A DNA stretch of 64,000 nt. Origin: Endozoicomonas sp. NE40. GTDB lineage: Bacteria; Pseudomonadota; Gammaproteobacteria; Pseudomonadales; Endozoicomonadaceae. The stretch covers positions 4,700,501-4,764,500 of the forward strand of contig NZ_JBEWTB010000002.1 in assembly GCF_040549045.1 (NCBI RefSeq), read 5' to 3'. The position numbers and the translations under genes are program-made. Shown in pieces: positions 8,185 through 17,637 of the stretch (position 1 is its first letter; every line of letters starts with the position of its first letter). A model generated the notes under the pieces. The model was not told where the DNA came from, searched no databases, and worked only from the letters and a program-made list of their open reading frames with translations.

Positions 8185-9087
8185 TCAGGCGTAGCGATAA
8201 ATACGCGACACAGGATTGTCACTGATCCGCACCAGTCGCGCATCGCTGCGTTGTAAACGCTCCTGTCGTGTCATCGAGTCAAACGGTTTGATAGGTTTGA
8301 AGTCCGGCAGGGGTTGACCTTTCTCCAGCTGTACAAAGACCGGGATGGGCGTATTAATCTGACCCGGAAACTGTTTTTTCGATTCCGGATTCATTTGGCG
8401 CTGTGCTTCAATCGTGTCTGACCATTTCAAATTTGCCCGCAGGTGAGGTGCCAGCAAGCGTTTAATCACCACAATTTCCGACCCGGGCAACTGCTCCAGC
8501 AATGTGATATCGCGTTCAATGGCAGCGGATGCCATATATTTCTTACGCAGGTGCTCGATGGCTTCTGCCGATGTTAAGCGAACCGTACCACTGTGATTAG
8601 CAGCCCAGCTGAAACTGATGCGTCTGGGTGGCTGTTGAAACAGCTTCAGTTGCCGGTAACTCTGCACAAAATGAATATGCTGAATTTGCAGCCCTCCCAG
8701 CACCCCGTCCCTTAGCTGGTCAGATGTCTCTTCAATGGCTGCAATATCATCGCCGTAGAGCTTGCGGTATTCCCCCATCGCTGCCTTGAACCGGTCTTTT
8801 GCCTGGTTCAGTTGCTGCCCCTGAGCAAGCGATCTGGCTGAGATGCCAATAACGCCGGGAAGACGTGCCGTTTCCTGTTTATTCTGTTCCGATCTGTAGG
8901 TCAGGCGTGTAGTGACGCTGGCAGCCAGCGTCCGGTCGTCGTTCAGAGCGTCAGTGTCGTCTTCCTGCATGACCCAGGCGGGCAGGTCGTGATCATTTAA
9001 CACGGCTTCCCGGAACTGACGATTGATATCAACCAGTTCTATAAGGGTATCTCTGACCGCCATCCTGGCTGCTGTTTTTCTACTCAT
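8185..9087 (-). CDS. tus: Replication terminus site-binding protein (Tus family)
   Basis: Tus binds Ter sites as a monomer and blocks replication forks arriving from one side. This 300-residue protein matches the length of E. coli Tus (309) and shares collinear landmarks with it: RLPGV at residues 75-79, SYRQL near 143-147, FSWAANH at 159-165 (FGWANKH in E. coli), and TPIPVF near 246 before a PDF/PDV segment. Overall identity is low. The E. coli fork-lock residue His144 has no obvious counterpart by eye. The start codon overlaps the pdxH stop by four bases (ATGA), so it is translated with pdxH. A plain hypothetical protein is the alternative, but the ordered landmarks argue for Tus. Confidence 0.8.
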   Translation of the reverse strand: MSRKTAARMAVRDTLIELVDINRQFREAVLNDHDLPAWVMQEDDTDALNDDRTLAASVTTRLTYRSEQNKQETARLPGVIGISARSLAQGQQLNQAKDRFKAAMGEYRKLYGDDIAAIEETSDQLRDGVLGGLQIQHIHFVQSYRQLKLFQQPPRRISFSWAANHSGTVRLTSAEAIEHLRKKYMASAAIERDITLLEQLPGSEIVVIKRLLAPHLRANLKWSDTIEAQRQMNPESKKQFPGQINTPIPVFVQLEKGQPLPDFKPIKPFDSMTRQERLQRSDARLVRISDNPVSRIYRYA

Positions 9088-9722
9088 GGTGCCAGCCTTT
9101 CAATGCTCCACCGGGTGTCGTTTGTACGGGTATACTGAAAGCGGTCATGCAGGCGATTTGGTCGTCCCTGCCAGAACTCAACCGTTTGCGGCACCACCCG
9201 GTAACCGCCCCAGAAATCGGGCAGGGGTACTTTTCCTTCTTTGAACTTGCGCTTCATTTCATCCAGCTTCTGTTCCAGCAGTTTGCGACCGGTAATGACT
9301 GAACTCTGATGGGAAACCCAGGCACCCAGCTGGCTGCCGTGGGGGCGGCTGGTGAAATACTTCAGGGATTCAGCCTTGGATATTTTTTCTGCTGTTCCCT
9401 TAATAATGACCTGACGTTCGAGGGTGACCCAGGGAAACATCAGGGCAACGTGAGGGTTTTCGGCAATTTCCCGGGACTTGTTGCTGGAGTAATTGGTAAA
9501 AAAAACGAATCCGGACTGATCGAAGTATTTCAATAGGACGGTTCGCAGGCTGGGTACACCGTCTGCGGTGGCGGTGGCAATGCTCATGGCGTTGGGTTCC
9601 GGCAACTGTGCTTCCTGCGCCTGCTGAAACCACAGGGTGAACTGTTCCACCGGATCACTACTCAGGTCTTCTTTGATCAGGCCCGCCTGAGTGTAATTCT
9701 CGCGAAGGTTACTGATATCCAT
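9084..9722 (-). CDS. pdxH: Pyridoxamine 5'-phosphate oxidase
   Basis: PdxH is the FMN enzyme that oxidises pyridoxine or pyridoxamine 5'-phosphate to pyridoxal 5'-phosphate, the last step of vitamin B6 synthesis and salvage. The 212-residue length is standard. Visible family signatures are SLRTVLLKYFDQSGFVFFTN (FMN binding, about residues 58-77), the NPHVALMFPW strand, and the C-terminal WQGRPNRLHDRF followed by WSIERLAP. It is the first gene of a two-gene unit with tus. PLP enzymes in the window (metY, cysK) would use its product. Confidence 0.95.
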   Translation of the reverse strand: MDISNLRENYTQAGLIKEDLSSDPVEQFTLWFQQAQEAQLPEPNAMSIATATADGVPSLRTVLLKYFDQSGFVFFTNYSSNKSREIAENPHVALMFPWVTLERQVIIKGTAEKISKAESLKYFTSRPHGSQLGAWVSHQSSVITGRKLLEQKLDEMKRKFKEGKVPLPDFWGGYRVVPQTVEFWQGRPNRLHDRFQYTRTNDTRWSIERLAP

Positions 9723-9816
9723 GTTCGTACTTCTGTGAGGATTTTGTGGGATTGTATGGATGGAATTGTATAACAGGTGTCGGATACAATAAATGTTCTG
9801 TCTGTGCCGCCCTTAC

Positions 9817-11115
9817 TTACCTTTCCCAGTAAGTCTCTTCCAGAGAGTCTTCACGCTCAGGCAAAGCCCGTGAAAGGCGTGGAGAACTCTGTGCCAGCAC
9901 TTCATAGCTGACCCGGTTAGCATATTTGCAGACCTGGGAGAACGACGAATAGGTCAGCCATGGTCGTTCATGCTTTCCAGAGGTCGGCAGCACCTCACGG
10001 TGGAAATGGTTGGCGGCAATATCATGAATCACTGCCGATAAGGCGCCATCTCCGGCACCGTTGGTGTTCCTGATTTTTTCCGGGCCACCCATATAAGGGC
10101 TGATATGGGAGTAAATTTTCATCGGTTTATCACAATCCATACGACGCAGAGGACGGCTGAATTCGAAGCGATTGAAATCACTGATTCCGGCAGAACGGAT
10201 AGGGTTGTCGGTTTCCCGCGCCATAGCCGTTTCTGTATAGCCGCACAGATAAAGCCCTTCAGGGCCTGCAGTCAGTAACGTCATATCGGCAAGATCCAGA
10301 ATGGCTTCGCAGGCCAGCAACGGGTCGGTTTGTCCCGTCAGTGCCTGAGCTTCTTCCTCATTCATAGCCACCAGGGTGACATGGTCACGAATAAACTGTT
10401 TCAAAGGTTCGCGGATATTCTCTACCAGCATGCTGGTACCCAGGGTCAGCACCACAGGTATGTCATGGTCGCTGGCAGCTTTGGCGGCTTTGTGAGTAGC
10501 ATGATAAATCGGCAGACTGTCGTCGCCCAGGGTATAGGCACACAGTACCAGGGCTGAACTGCCGGCAATCACCTGTTCCGGAATGAACGCGTGACTCAGG
10601 TCGTTCATTGAACCGGGACTGATGCCAAAGGTACGCTCACCATCCGGCGTAATCAGCGTGTAACAACGCCCGATGGCACCTTCTACCGGTTGCAGAAAGG
10701 TCATATCCACTTTGCTGCTGGTATTGCACAGATACCCGTAGGCATAGTCGCCAACCCTGATATTCTGGCTCATGACCCCAAACTGAACAGAACGGTCGTC
10801 GGCAAGAATTGAGTAGTTATGCAGGGTATTGCCAATGGTGCCACCTGCATACTGGTTATCAATGGTGCCGGACTGTTGCAGGAAACTGTACAGGCGGTTG
10901 GCGGTGTCATTATCGATCAATTGCGAGGCTGCTTTGGTCAGGCCAAAGTCAGCCAGGATCGCGTCGTCTACATGGGCATAGATGTCGACCATGTTCTGGT
11001 CGATGCCACAGATGTAGGTATTAACATGTCCGAAAGTGGTACTTTCACGATCAAAGCGATTGTCGGCGTTGACAGGGAAATAGTGCTTGATTTTACGACG
11101 GCCGGGAAACTTCAT
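9817..11115 (-). CDS. gsk: Inosine-guanosine kinase
   Basis: Gsk phosphorylates guanosine and inosine to GMP and IMP in purine salvage. The protein follows E. coli Gsk throughout: MKFPGRRKIKHYFPVNA at the start, AGGTIGNTLHNYSILADDRS, the PfkB signature TNGAGDGALSA near residue 350 with the catalytic Asp, and a PEREDSLEE end. From ATG 11115 it has 432 residues, essentially full length. A TTG six codons upstream also opens the frame, but homology favours the ATG. It is transcribed divergently from the acetolactate synthase-like gene. Confidence 0.95.
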   Translation of the reverse strand: MKFPGRRKIKHYFPVNADNRFDRESTTFGHVNTYICGIDQNMVDIYAHVDDAILADFGLTKAASQLIDNDTANRLYSFLQQSGTIDNQYAGGTIGNTLHNYSILADDRSVQFGVMSQNIRVGDYAYGYLCNTSSKVDMTFLQPVEGAIGRCYTLITPDGERTFGISPGSMNDLSHAFIPEQVIAGSSALVLCAYTLGDDSLPIYHATHKAAKAASDHDIPVVLTLGTSMLVENIREPLKQFIRDHVTLVAMNEEEAQALTGQTDPLLACEAILDLADMTLLTAGPEGLYLCGYTETAMARETDNPIRSAGISDFNRFEFSRPLRRMDCDKPMKIYSHISPYMGGPEKIRNTNGAGDGALSAVIHDIAANHFHREVLPTSGKHERPWLTYSSFSQVCKYANRVSYEVLAQSSPRLSRALPEREDSLEETYWER

Positions 11116-11288
11116 AACGGCGGGATAAAACAACTGTAAAGAAGAGGGCGCGGATTATTCATTAAAAGTTGTACAAATTCCAGCCATTTTTGCCAAAGAG
11201 AGGCAATATTGGGAAATTTTTTATGCGCTTTTTTATGAGCAATGGTCGACAGTATAATAATAACAACCCAGCAACAGGGAATAGCCCA

Positions 11289-12941
11289 ATGAAAGCATCA
11301 GACCTGTTTGTTCAGTGCCTGGAAGAAGAAGGTATCGAATACATCTTTGGTGTACCGGGTGAAGAGAATGCCGACTTTGTCATGTCGCTGAACCAGTCCG
11401 GCAAAATCCGGTTCATCCTGACCCGTCATGAGCAGGGCGCTGCTTTTATGGCGGAGGTTTATGGTCGCCTGACCGGACATACGGCAGGCTGCCTTGGAAC
11501 CCTCGGTCCGGGCGCAACCAACCTGCTGACCGGCGTGGGTAACGGTAATATGGACCTTGCGCCTATGCTGGTTCTGGCAGGGCAGGGGTCATCGAAACGG
11601 TTACACAAAGAATCTCATCAGATTATGGATGCTGTCAGCATGTTTCGGCCAGTCACCAAATGGGCGGAGACCATACGACACCCAGATAATATTCCGGAAA
11701 TGGTGCGCAAGGCGGTCAGACTGGCTCGTTCCGAAAAGCCCGGTGCGGTTTTTCTGGAACTGTGCGAAGACATTGCCACTCTGGAGTCCGATGCCCGGCC
11801 ACTGTCAGTGCGGCGTTACCCCCGCCCAATGCCTGAGCCTGAAAGCCTTGAGCAGGCCTGCGCTATGATTCGCAAGGCGAAACGGCCAGTGATTATTGCC
11901 GGTAACGGTGTGATTCGCATGAATGCTTCAGACAGCCTGCGTCGTCTGGCGGAACTGACCGGCATTGGTGTGATCAGCACCTTTATGGCGAAGGGCTGTG
12001 TGGATGTCGATGCGGATTATTGCCTGTATACCATTGGGTTGGGGCGTAAGGACCTTGTGGCTTGTGCAGTGGATGCTGCTGATCTGGTGATTACCCTGGG
12101 GTATGATCTGGTGGAGTACCACCCACATCTCTGGAACCCTGCCGCAGACAAGTCCATTCTGCACCTCGACTCAACACCCGCTGAAATTGATGCCTGTTAT
12201 CACCCGGAACTGGAATTGATTGGTGATATTGGTCATTCGCTGGATGCCATTGCCGGCCGCCTGTCGGAAGGTTCGCTGCCCCGGTTTGACCTGAAACAGC
12301 AACAGGCGGTACGCCGGGATATGACCGCCGACCTGGAGGCGCATAAAGCCGACGATACCGAAGGATTTATCCGTCCCCAGAAAGCGCTGTGGGATGTTCG
12401 ACAGGTGTTGCCTGCCGATGGTCTTCTGCTGTCGGATGTCGGCGCCCACAAAATGTGGATTGCCCGTCATTATCACTGCCATGAACCCAACACCTGCCTG
12501 GTACCCAATGGGTTCTGCTCCATGGGTTTTGCCTTACCCGGTGCCATTGCTGCCAGCCTGATCCATCCAGGGCGGCAAGTACTGGCGATCTGTGGCGATG
12601 GTGGCTTTATGATGAATGTACAGGAAATGGAAACGGCGCGCCGTTATGACTGCAACCTGACGGTGATGGTCTGGGAAGACAAAGAGTATGGTTTGATTGC
12701 CTGGAAGCAGACCGATCATTTTGGTGACCATACGCCGTTGAGTTTTGGCAATCCGGACTGGATGAAACTGGCAGAGAGTTTTGGCTGGCAGGGACACTCG
12801 GTTGAAAACAGTCGTGACCTCCAACAGACATTGATAACTGCCCTGAATGAAGAAGGCCCAAGCCTGGTCGTAATCCCCATTGATTACCGGGAAAACCTGA
12901 TTCTCAGTGCCAGGCTGGGCGAAATAGCCTGTCCGATTTAA
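11289..12941 (+). CDS. Thiamine-diphosphate enzyme, acetolactate synthase large-subunit type
   Basis: The family condenses 2-ketoacids through thiamine diphosphate; acetolactate synthase is the likeliest activity, but the substrate is not certain. The 550-residue protein starts at ATG 11289 after an AGGGA site. It has the N-terminal PYR domain (FGVPGEENADF; the cofactor-activating Glu is in the RHEQGAAFMAE region), a central nucleotide-binding domain, and the C-terminal PP domain with GDGGFMMN. The metal-site partner segment reads VWEDKEYG instead of the usual NN form, seen in a subgroup of these proteins. No small regulatory subunit gene is adjacent. The aldehyde dehydrogenase gene follows after 33 bases as an operon. 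Confidence 0.85.
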   Translation: MKASDLFVQCLEEEGIEYIFGVPGEENADFVMSLNQSGKIRFILTRHEQGAAFMAEVYGRLTGHTAGCLGTLGPGATNLLTGVGNGNMDLAPMLVLAGQGSSKRLHKESHQIMDAVSMFRPVTKWAETIRHPDNIPEMVRKAVRLARSEKPGAVFLELCEDIATLESDARPLSVRRYPRPMPEPESLEQACAMIRKAKRPVIIAGNGVIRMNASDSLRRLAELTGIGVISTFMAKGCVDVDADYCLYTIGLGRKDLVACAVDAADLVITLGYDLVEYHPHLWNPAADKSILHLDSTPAEIDACYHPELELIGDIGHSLDAIAGRLSEGSLPRFDLKQQQAVRRDMTADLEAHKADDTEGFIRPQKALWDVRQVLPADGLLLSDVGAHKMWIARHYHCHEPNTCLVPNGFCSMGFALPGAIAASLIHPGRQVLAICGDGGFMMNVQEMETARRYDCNLTVMVWEDKEYGLIAWKQTDHFGDHTPLSFGNPDWMKLAESFGWQGHSVENSRDLQQTLITALNEEGPSLVVIPIDYRENLILSARLGEIACPI

Positions 12942-12974
12942 CGCCGTTTTAAGTAATGGAGAACAACAATAATA

Positions 12975-14411
12975 ATGGATGCTTTACCTTTACTGATTCC
13001 CGGAGCCGAACCTCCGGCAGGCACGCTGAATGTCTATAACCCGTTTGACCTGTCGGAGGTTGGCAGACTGGAAACAGGCGACAGTCGCCATGTGGAGCAG
13101 GCTCTGACCACGGCCTATGGCCTGTTTCGCAACCGGGACAGATGGTTGACCCTGGACCAGCGTATAGACATTTTCAGTCGTCTGTTACATCGCATTTCCC
13201 GCCATCAGGAAGATCTCGCACGACAGGCGGCTGCAGAAGGTGGCAAGCCGCTGGTGGACTCACGAATTGAAATCAGCCGCGCCATGGATGGCATCAAACT
13301 GTGTATCGACTGTATGCGTGGCGAAAGTGGCTCAATGCCTGTGGTTAACAGCACTGCTGCAACCCGCCATCATCTGGCATTCACCACGGCAGAACCGGTC
13401 GGTGTGGTGGTGGCGGTCAGTGCCTTTAACCATCCTTTCAACTTGATTGTTCATCAGATTGGACCTGCCCTGGCAGCGGGCTGCCCGGTTATTGTTAAAC
13501 CGGCAGATGATACGCCTCTCTCCTGCTGGCATCTGGCAAAACTGTTCCATGAATCGGGCTTACCACCGGAGTGGCTGCAGGTGATGATACCTGAGAGCCT
13601 GGCGGTGGCTGAGCATCTGGTAACCGCCAGGCGGGTAGGGTTCTTTTCCTTTATTGGCAGTGCCAGAGTGGGCTGGACATTGCGTTCAAAACTGGCGGCA
13701 GGTACCCGCTGTGCTCTGGAACATGGTGGGGCGGCCCCGGTGATTGTTGCGGAAGATGCGGATATGGATCGGGCGGTTCGCTCTCTTGCCAAAGGTGGGT
13801 TTTACCATGCAGGACAGGTCTGTGTTTCCAGTCAGCGGGTGTATGTGCATCAATCCATCAGTCAGGCTTTTCTGCGGGGGTTGAAAAAAGCGGCGGATGA
13901 TCTGGCGGTTGGCGACCCTCTGTTGGAGTCCACGGATATCGGGCCACTGATCCGGCCGGCAGAAGTTGACCGGGTGGAAGCATGGGTTAACGAAGCCCGT
14001 GCAGGTGGTGGAACAGTTGTTTGTGGTGGCCAGCGGGTCGGGCAGACCGGTTATGCGCCCACGATTATTCATAACCCGCCTGAGGATGTCAGAGTGAGCG
14101 AGCAGGAGGTCTTTGGCCCTGTCGTCTGTATCTACGATTACGAGGAGCTGGATCATGCCATTGAACGGGCTAATCGTTTGCCGTTTGCCTTTCAGGCGGC
14201 GGTGTTCTCTGATCATCAGCCAACGATTCTGCGCGCCTATAAGCGTCTGGATGCTTCAGCGGTCATGGTGAACCAGCATACAGCCTTCCGCAGCGATGGC
14301 ATGCCGTTTGCCGGTTTGAAGCAGTCAGGTCTGGGCGTGGGCGGTATCCACCATAGCTTCAGGGAGTTGCAGGTGGAAAAAATGATGGTGGTTCACAGCC
14401 CGGAACTTTAA
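12975..14411 (+). CDS. Aldehyde dehydrogenase family protein
   Basis: This NAD(P)-dependent oxidase of an unidentified aldehyde has 478 residues, the standard single-domain length. Catalytic Cys is in AGQVCVSS near residue 283 and the general-base Glu in LEHGGAAP near 249. The oxyanion Asn lies in SAFNHPFNL near 155, the nucleotide-binding segment is FFSFIGSARVG, and the end has the usual FGPVV and GLKQSGLG motifs. GGAG precedes the ATG. It is the second gene behind the acetolactate synthase-like gene. The pairing suggests that the synthase or a partner makes or consumes an aldehyde, which is inference. Confidence 0.85.
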   Translation: MDALPLLIPGAEPPAGTLNVYNPFDLSEVGRLETGDSRHVEQALTTAYGLFRNRDRWLTLDQRIDIFSRLLHRISRHQEDLARQAAAEGGKPLVDSRIEISRAMDGIKLCIDCMRGESGSMPVVNSTAATRHHLAFTTAEPVGVVVAVSAFNHPFNLIVHQIGPALAAGCPVIVKPADDTPLSCWHLAKLFHESGLPPEWLQVMIPESLAVAEHLVTARRVGFFSFIGSARVGWTLRSKLAAGTRCALEHGGAAPVIVAEDADMDRAVRSLAKGGFYHAGQVCVSSQRVYVHQSISQAFLRGLKKAADDLAVGDPLLESTDIGPLIRPAEVDRVEAWVNEARAGGGTVVCGGQRVGQTGYAPTIIHNPPEDVRVSEQEVFGPVVCIYDYEELDHAIERANRLPFAFQAAVFSDHQPTILRAYKRLDASAVMVNQHTAFRSDGMPFAGLKQSGLGVGGIHHSFRELQVEKMMVVHSPEL

Positions 14412-14678
14412 GTGGGCTAATGCCCGTCAGGGGTTTCACATTATTCTGACAATGACTATTGAGTTCTGGTAAATCTCGTGTAAACCCCTGTTATCCATAC
14501 CTGTTTTCAGACCGATGTGCTGGCAGAATATATTTTGAACGTTTCATTATTTCAAATAAGCAGCTAGCTTGATCTGGCAGCGAAGTCTGTGCTGGAAATT
14601 TCGTCATTACTTTCAGTATTGATACAGGCATAATCAGAACAGGCTTCATAACCTTTTGATCAGGTATGGAAAAAATTT

Positions 14679-17531
14679 ATGACAAGAAAGTACGTGTCTC
14701 TGGTATCCGCGCTGGCAGCCGGAACGTTGGCAGCCGTGCTGACAGGTGGATGTACAGTGACCACTGAACGAGATACAACGGAAGTGACCAGATTACAAGC
14801 GGATACATTAAAAGCAGCAAGTGAACAATCAGCCGTAGTGGTTAAAAGCTTGGCAGATAACCGGGATTATCGCTACGTTGTTATGGAAAACGGGATCAGG
14901 GCATTGCTGATTTCGGACCCTGACACAGACAAATCTGCCGCTGCGGTCGATGTGAATGTCGGCAGCTATCAGGACCCGGATAACCGGCTGGGGCTGGCGC
15001 ATTTTCTAGAACACATGCTGTTTATGGGGAATGAGAAATACCCGGAGGTGGATGGCTATTTTGAATTCATCCGCGCCAATGGTGGCAGTGCCAACGCCTA
15101 CACCGCAGATGTTCGTACCAATTATTATTTTGATATAAACAATGACCAACTGAGATCGGCCCTGGATCAGCTGGCCCAGTTTTTTGTGTCTCCGACCCTT
15201 GATCCGGCTTATGTGGACCGGGAGCGAAACGCCGTAGATTCTGAGTATCGTCTGCATGCCCGGGAAGATGGCTGGCGTCTGTTTATGGCACAGAATGCCA
15301 CTTCAAATCCGGAACACCCAAAGAGCCGCTTTACCATTGGTGACCTGGACACCCTGAATAACGACGATGGTAAGTCACTGTGGCAGGATTTGAAGACCTT
15401 TCATGATACCTACTATGTCGCTCCCAATATGGGGGTAGTGGTTTATGGTCGTGAACCCACCGAAAAGCTTGAAGCCTGGTTGAAAGAGTCCTTCGCCGAT
15501 GTGCCAGACGGTGGTGGCGTCAAGCCGGACACCCATATCGGTGTGCCGCCTTATGACACTGACCAGCTCGGCGTTCGCATCAACCTTGTTCCGCTGAAAG
15601 AAACCAGGGTACTGTCCCTGAGTTTCCCGATGGAAACTCTGCACCCGTTTTATCATAAAAAGCCCATGGGTTACCTGGCCCGTGTTGTTGGCTATGAAGG
15701 TGAGGGCAGTCTGCACAGTCTGTTGAAAGAGCAGGGGCTGATTGACTCTCTTGCTGCTTACCCCAACGATGTACCGGGTGAGTTTGGTGGATTCAATGTT
15801 CGTATGGAGCTGACCCCGCAAGGGCTTAATCAGGTGGATGACATTACTGCGGTGGTGTTTGACTACCTGGACCTGATTCGCCGGGAAGGCATTAAGGAAT
15901 GGTTGTACGACGAAACCCGTCAGATCGCGGACCTGGGCTTTCGTTATCAGGAAGGTCGAAGCCCTCAGCAGACGGCCACCAGTCTGGCGTCACGTATTCA
16001 CTATCTGCCAGCGTCCGACCTGTTGAATTCAACGTACCTTTACGACGATTTTGACCCGGAACTGATCGAGCGTCTGATGGCCAACCTGACTCCGGAAAAT
16101 GTTCGTCAGACGGTGATTGCTCAGGGGCTACCAACGGATCAGGTTGAACCTTATTTCGACACTCACTACAGCATCAGACCGCTGTCGGATAAGCTGCTTA
16201 AGCGCCTGAATAATCCAGAGGTTCATCAAGAGCTGACCATTCCGGCTCCGAACCAGTTTATCGCTACAGACCTGGAACTGCGCACCAGTGATAAAGCTGA
16301 CGAACCCACACAAATTATCAGTGAGAAAGGTCTGGATGTCTGGAGCATGACCGACAGCAGTTTTCAGGTGCCAAGGGCTTCGGTACGCCTGAAAATTTCT
16401 ACGGCTAAGGCGTCAGAAACCGCAAAGGATCAGGTGCTGTTGCAGCTGTATCGAACACTTCTGTCGCGCAGCCTGAATGAATACGGTTATCCTGCCAAGG
16501 AAGCGGGCCTGAACTATGGGATGAGTACCAGCCGTGAAGGCTTAACGATTGCCCTGTCCGGTTATCAGGACAAACAGGCGTACCTGCTGGAAACCATTCT
16601 GAAGGGGATGGATCAGTTCAGCCCGGTGCAGGCGGAATTTGAACAGGAACGCAACCGACTGATACGCAATCTCAGAAACAAGGCATTTGTCGCGCCTTAC
16701 CGTCTGGGTATGGATCGGGTGAGCCAGCTGCTGTATCCAAAGTATCGCAGCGATGAAGAAATGCTCTCCGCTGCTGAAGCGGTGTCGTTTGCTGACCTGA
16801 AACGGTATGCCAGTGACTTTTACAACTCCGTACATATCAGCATGCTGATTTACGGCAACCACTCTCGCAGTGAAGCCGTGAAACTGGGGCATCTGGTGGA
16901 GTCTTATGTCCTGAACAACAGTAACCGTGGTGAGCGTTATGATCAGCCGTTTAATGTCCTGAAAGACGCGCGCCTGCGTGAAGCGGTGGACTTTGATCAT
17001 AATGATGCCCTGTACATTAAATACGTACAGTTTGATACCACAGAAAATCGTGAGCGGGCGAAATTCTCATTGTTGGGTCGTTTGCTGGCAACACCGTTCT
17101 TTAATCAACTGCGGACAGAGCAACAGCTGGGGTACATTGTCACGGCGTCTGCCCGTCCGGTAGAGCGTCATCCTGGACTGGTATTTATTGTGCAGTCCCC
17201 CGTACTGGGACCAGAAGGTATTGAGCAGCGGGTGGATGAGTTTCTGGTGGGACAGGTTGAACGTCTGGGCAAACTGACCGACGCCGAGCTGGAAGATTAT
17301 CGCCAGGGGCTGATTGTAGATTTGACCAAACGTGACACAAACCCTGACGAACGTGCTGGTCGTTTCTGGCAAAGCCTTGACGGTCGTGAAGCGGACTTCA
17401 ACTATCAGCTGGATATTGCTGAGGCAGTGAAAACCATCAAGGTTGAGGATATCCGGCAGGCGATGGCTGAACTGTTGAAACAGCAGGGCCAGATTGTGAT
17501 CACTTCACAGGGGCAGCAGAAAGACAGCTGA
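14679..17531 (+). CDS. ptrA: M16 zinc metalloprotease, pitrilysin/protease III type, probable lipoprotein
   Basis: The insulinase family degrades peptides inside a closed chamber. The 950-residue length and single-chain layout match pitrilysin. The inverted zinc motif HFLEH is at residues 108-112, with the downstream Glu in RNAVDSEY near 190. The C-terminal half carries the inactive M16 repeats and the substrate-anchoring region near TEQQLGYIVTASARP at about residue 815. The start is a hydrophobic leader ending in LTGGC (Cys25), a slightly atypical lipobox, so it may be anchored in the envelope rather than free in the periplasm like E. coli PtrA. No operon partner is apparent; the upstream 267 bases hold no gene. 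Confidence 0.88.
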   Translation: MTRKYVSLVSALAAGTLAAVLTGGCTVTTERDTTEVTRLQADTLKAASEQSAVVVKSLADNRDYRYVVMENGIRALLISDPDTDKSAAAVDVNVGSYQDPDNRLGLAHFLEHMLFMGNEKYPEVDGYFEFIRANGGSANAYTADVRTNYYFDINNDQLRSALDQLAQFFVSPTLDPAYVDRERNAVDSEYRLHAREDGWRLFMAQNATSNPEHPKSRFTIGDLDTLNNDDGKSLWQDLKTFHDTYYVAPNMGVVVYGREPTEKLEAWLKESFADVPDGGGVKPDTHIGVPPYDTDQLGVRINLVPLKETRVLSLSFPMETLHPFYHKKPMGYLARVVGYEGEGSLHSLLKEQGLIDSLAAYPNDVPGEFGGFNVRMELTPQGLNQVDDITAVVFDYLDLIRREGIKEWLYDETRQIADLGFRYQEGRSPQQTATSLASRIHYLPASDLLNSTYLYDDFDPELIERLMANLTPENVRQTVIAQGLPTDQVEPYFDTHYSIRPLSDKLLKRLNNPEVHQELTIPAPNQFIATDLELRTSDKADEPTQIISEKGLDVWSMTDSSFQVPRASVRLKISTAKASETAKDQVLLQLYRTLLSRSLNEYGYPAKEAGLNYGMSTSREGLTIALSGYQDKQAYLLETILKGMDQFSPVQAEFEQERNRLIRNLRNKAFVAPYRLGMDRVSQLLYPKYRSDEEMLSAAEAVSFADLKRYASDFYNSVHISMLIYGNHSRSEAVKLGHLVESYVLNNSNRGERYDQPFNVLKDARLREAVDFDHNDALYIKYVQFDTTENRERAKFSLLGRLLATPFFNQLRTEQQLGYIVTASARPVERHPGLVFIVQSPVLGPEGIEQRVDEFLVGQVERLGKLTDAELEDYRQGLIVDLTKRDTNPDERAGRFWQSLDGREADFNYQLDIAEAVKTIKVEDIRQAMAELLKQQGQIVITSQGQQKDS

Positions 17532-17637
17532 TATTATTTTTTTAACTGATCACCGGGCTGGCGCTGATGCCAGTCTGGTTCCATAGTAAGTGGATGGTAA
17601 TGAGATAGTTCGGTTTACCTCTGGAGGGGGAGTGTCA

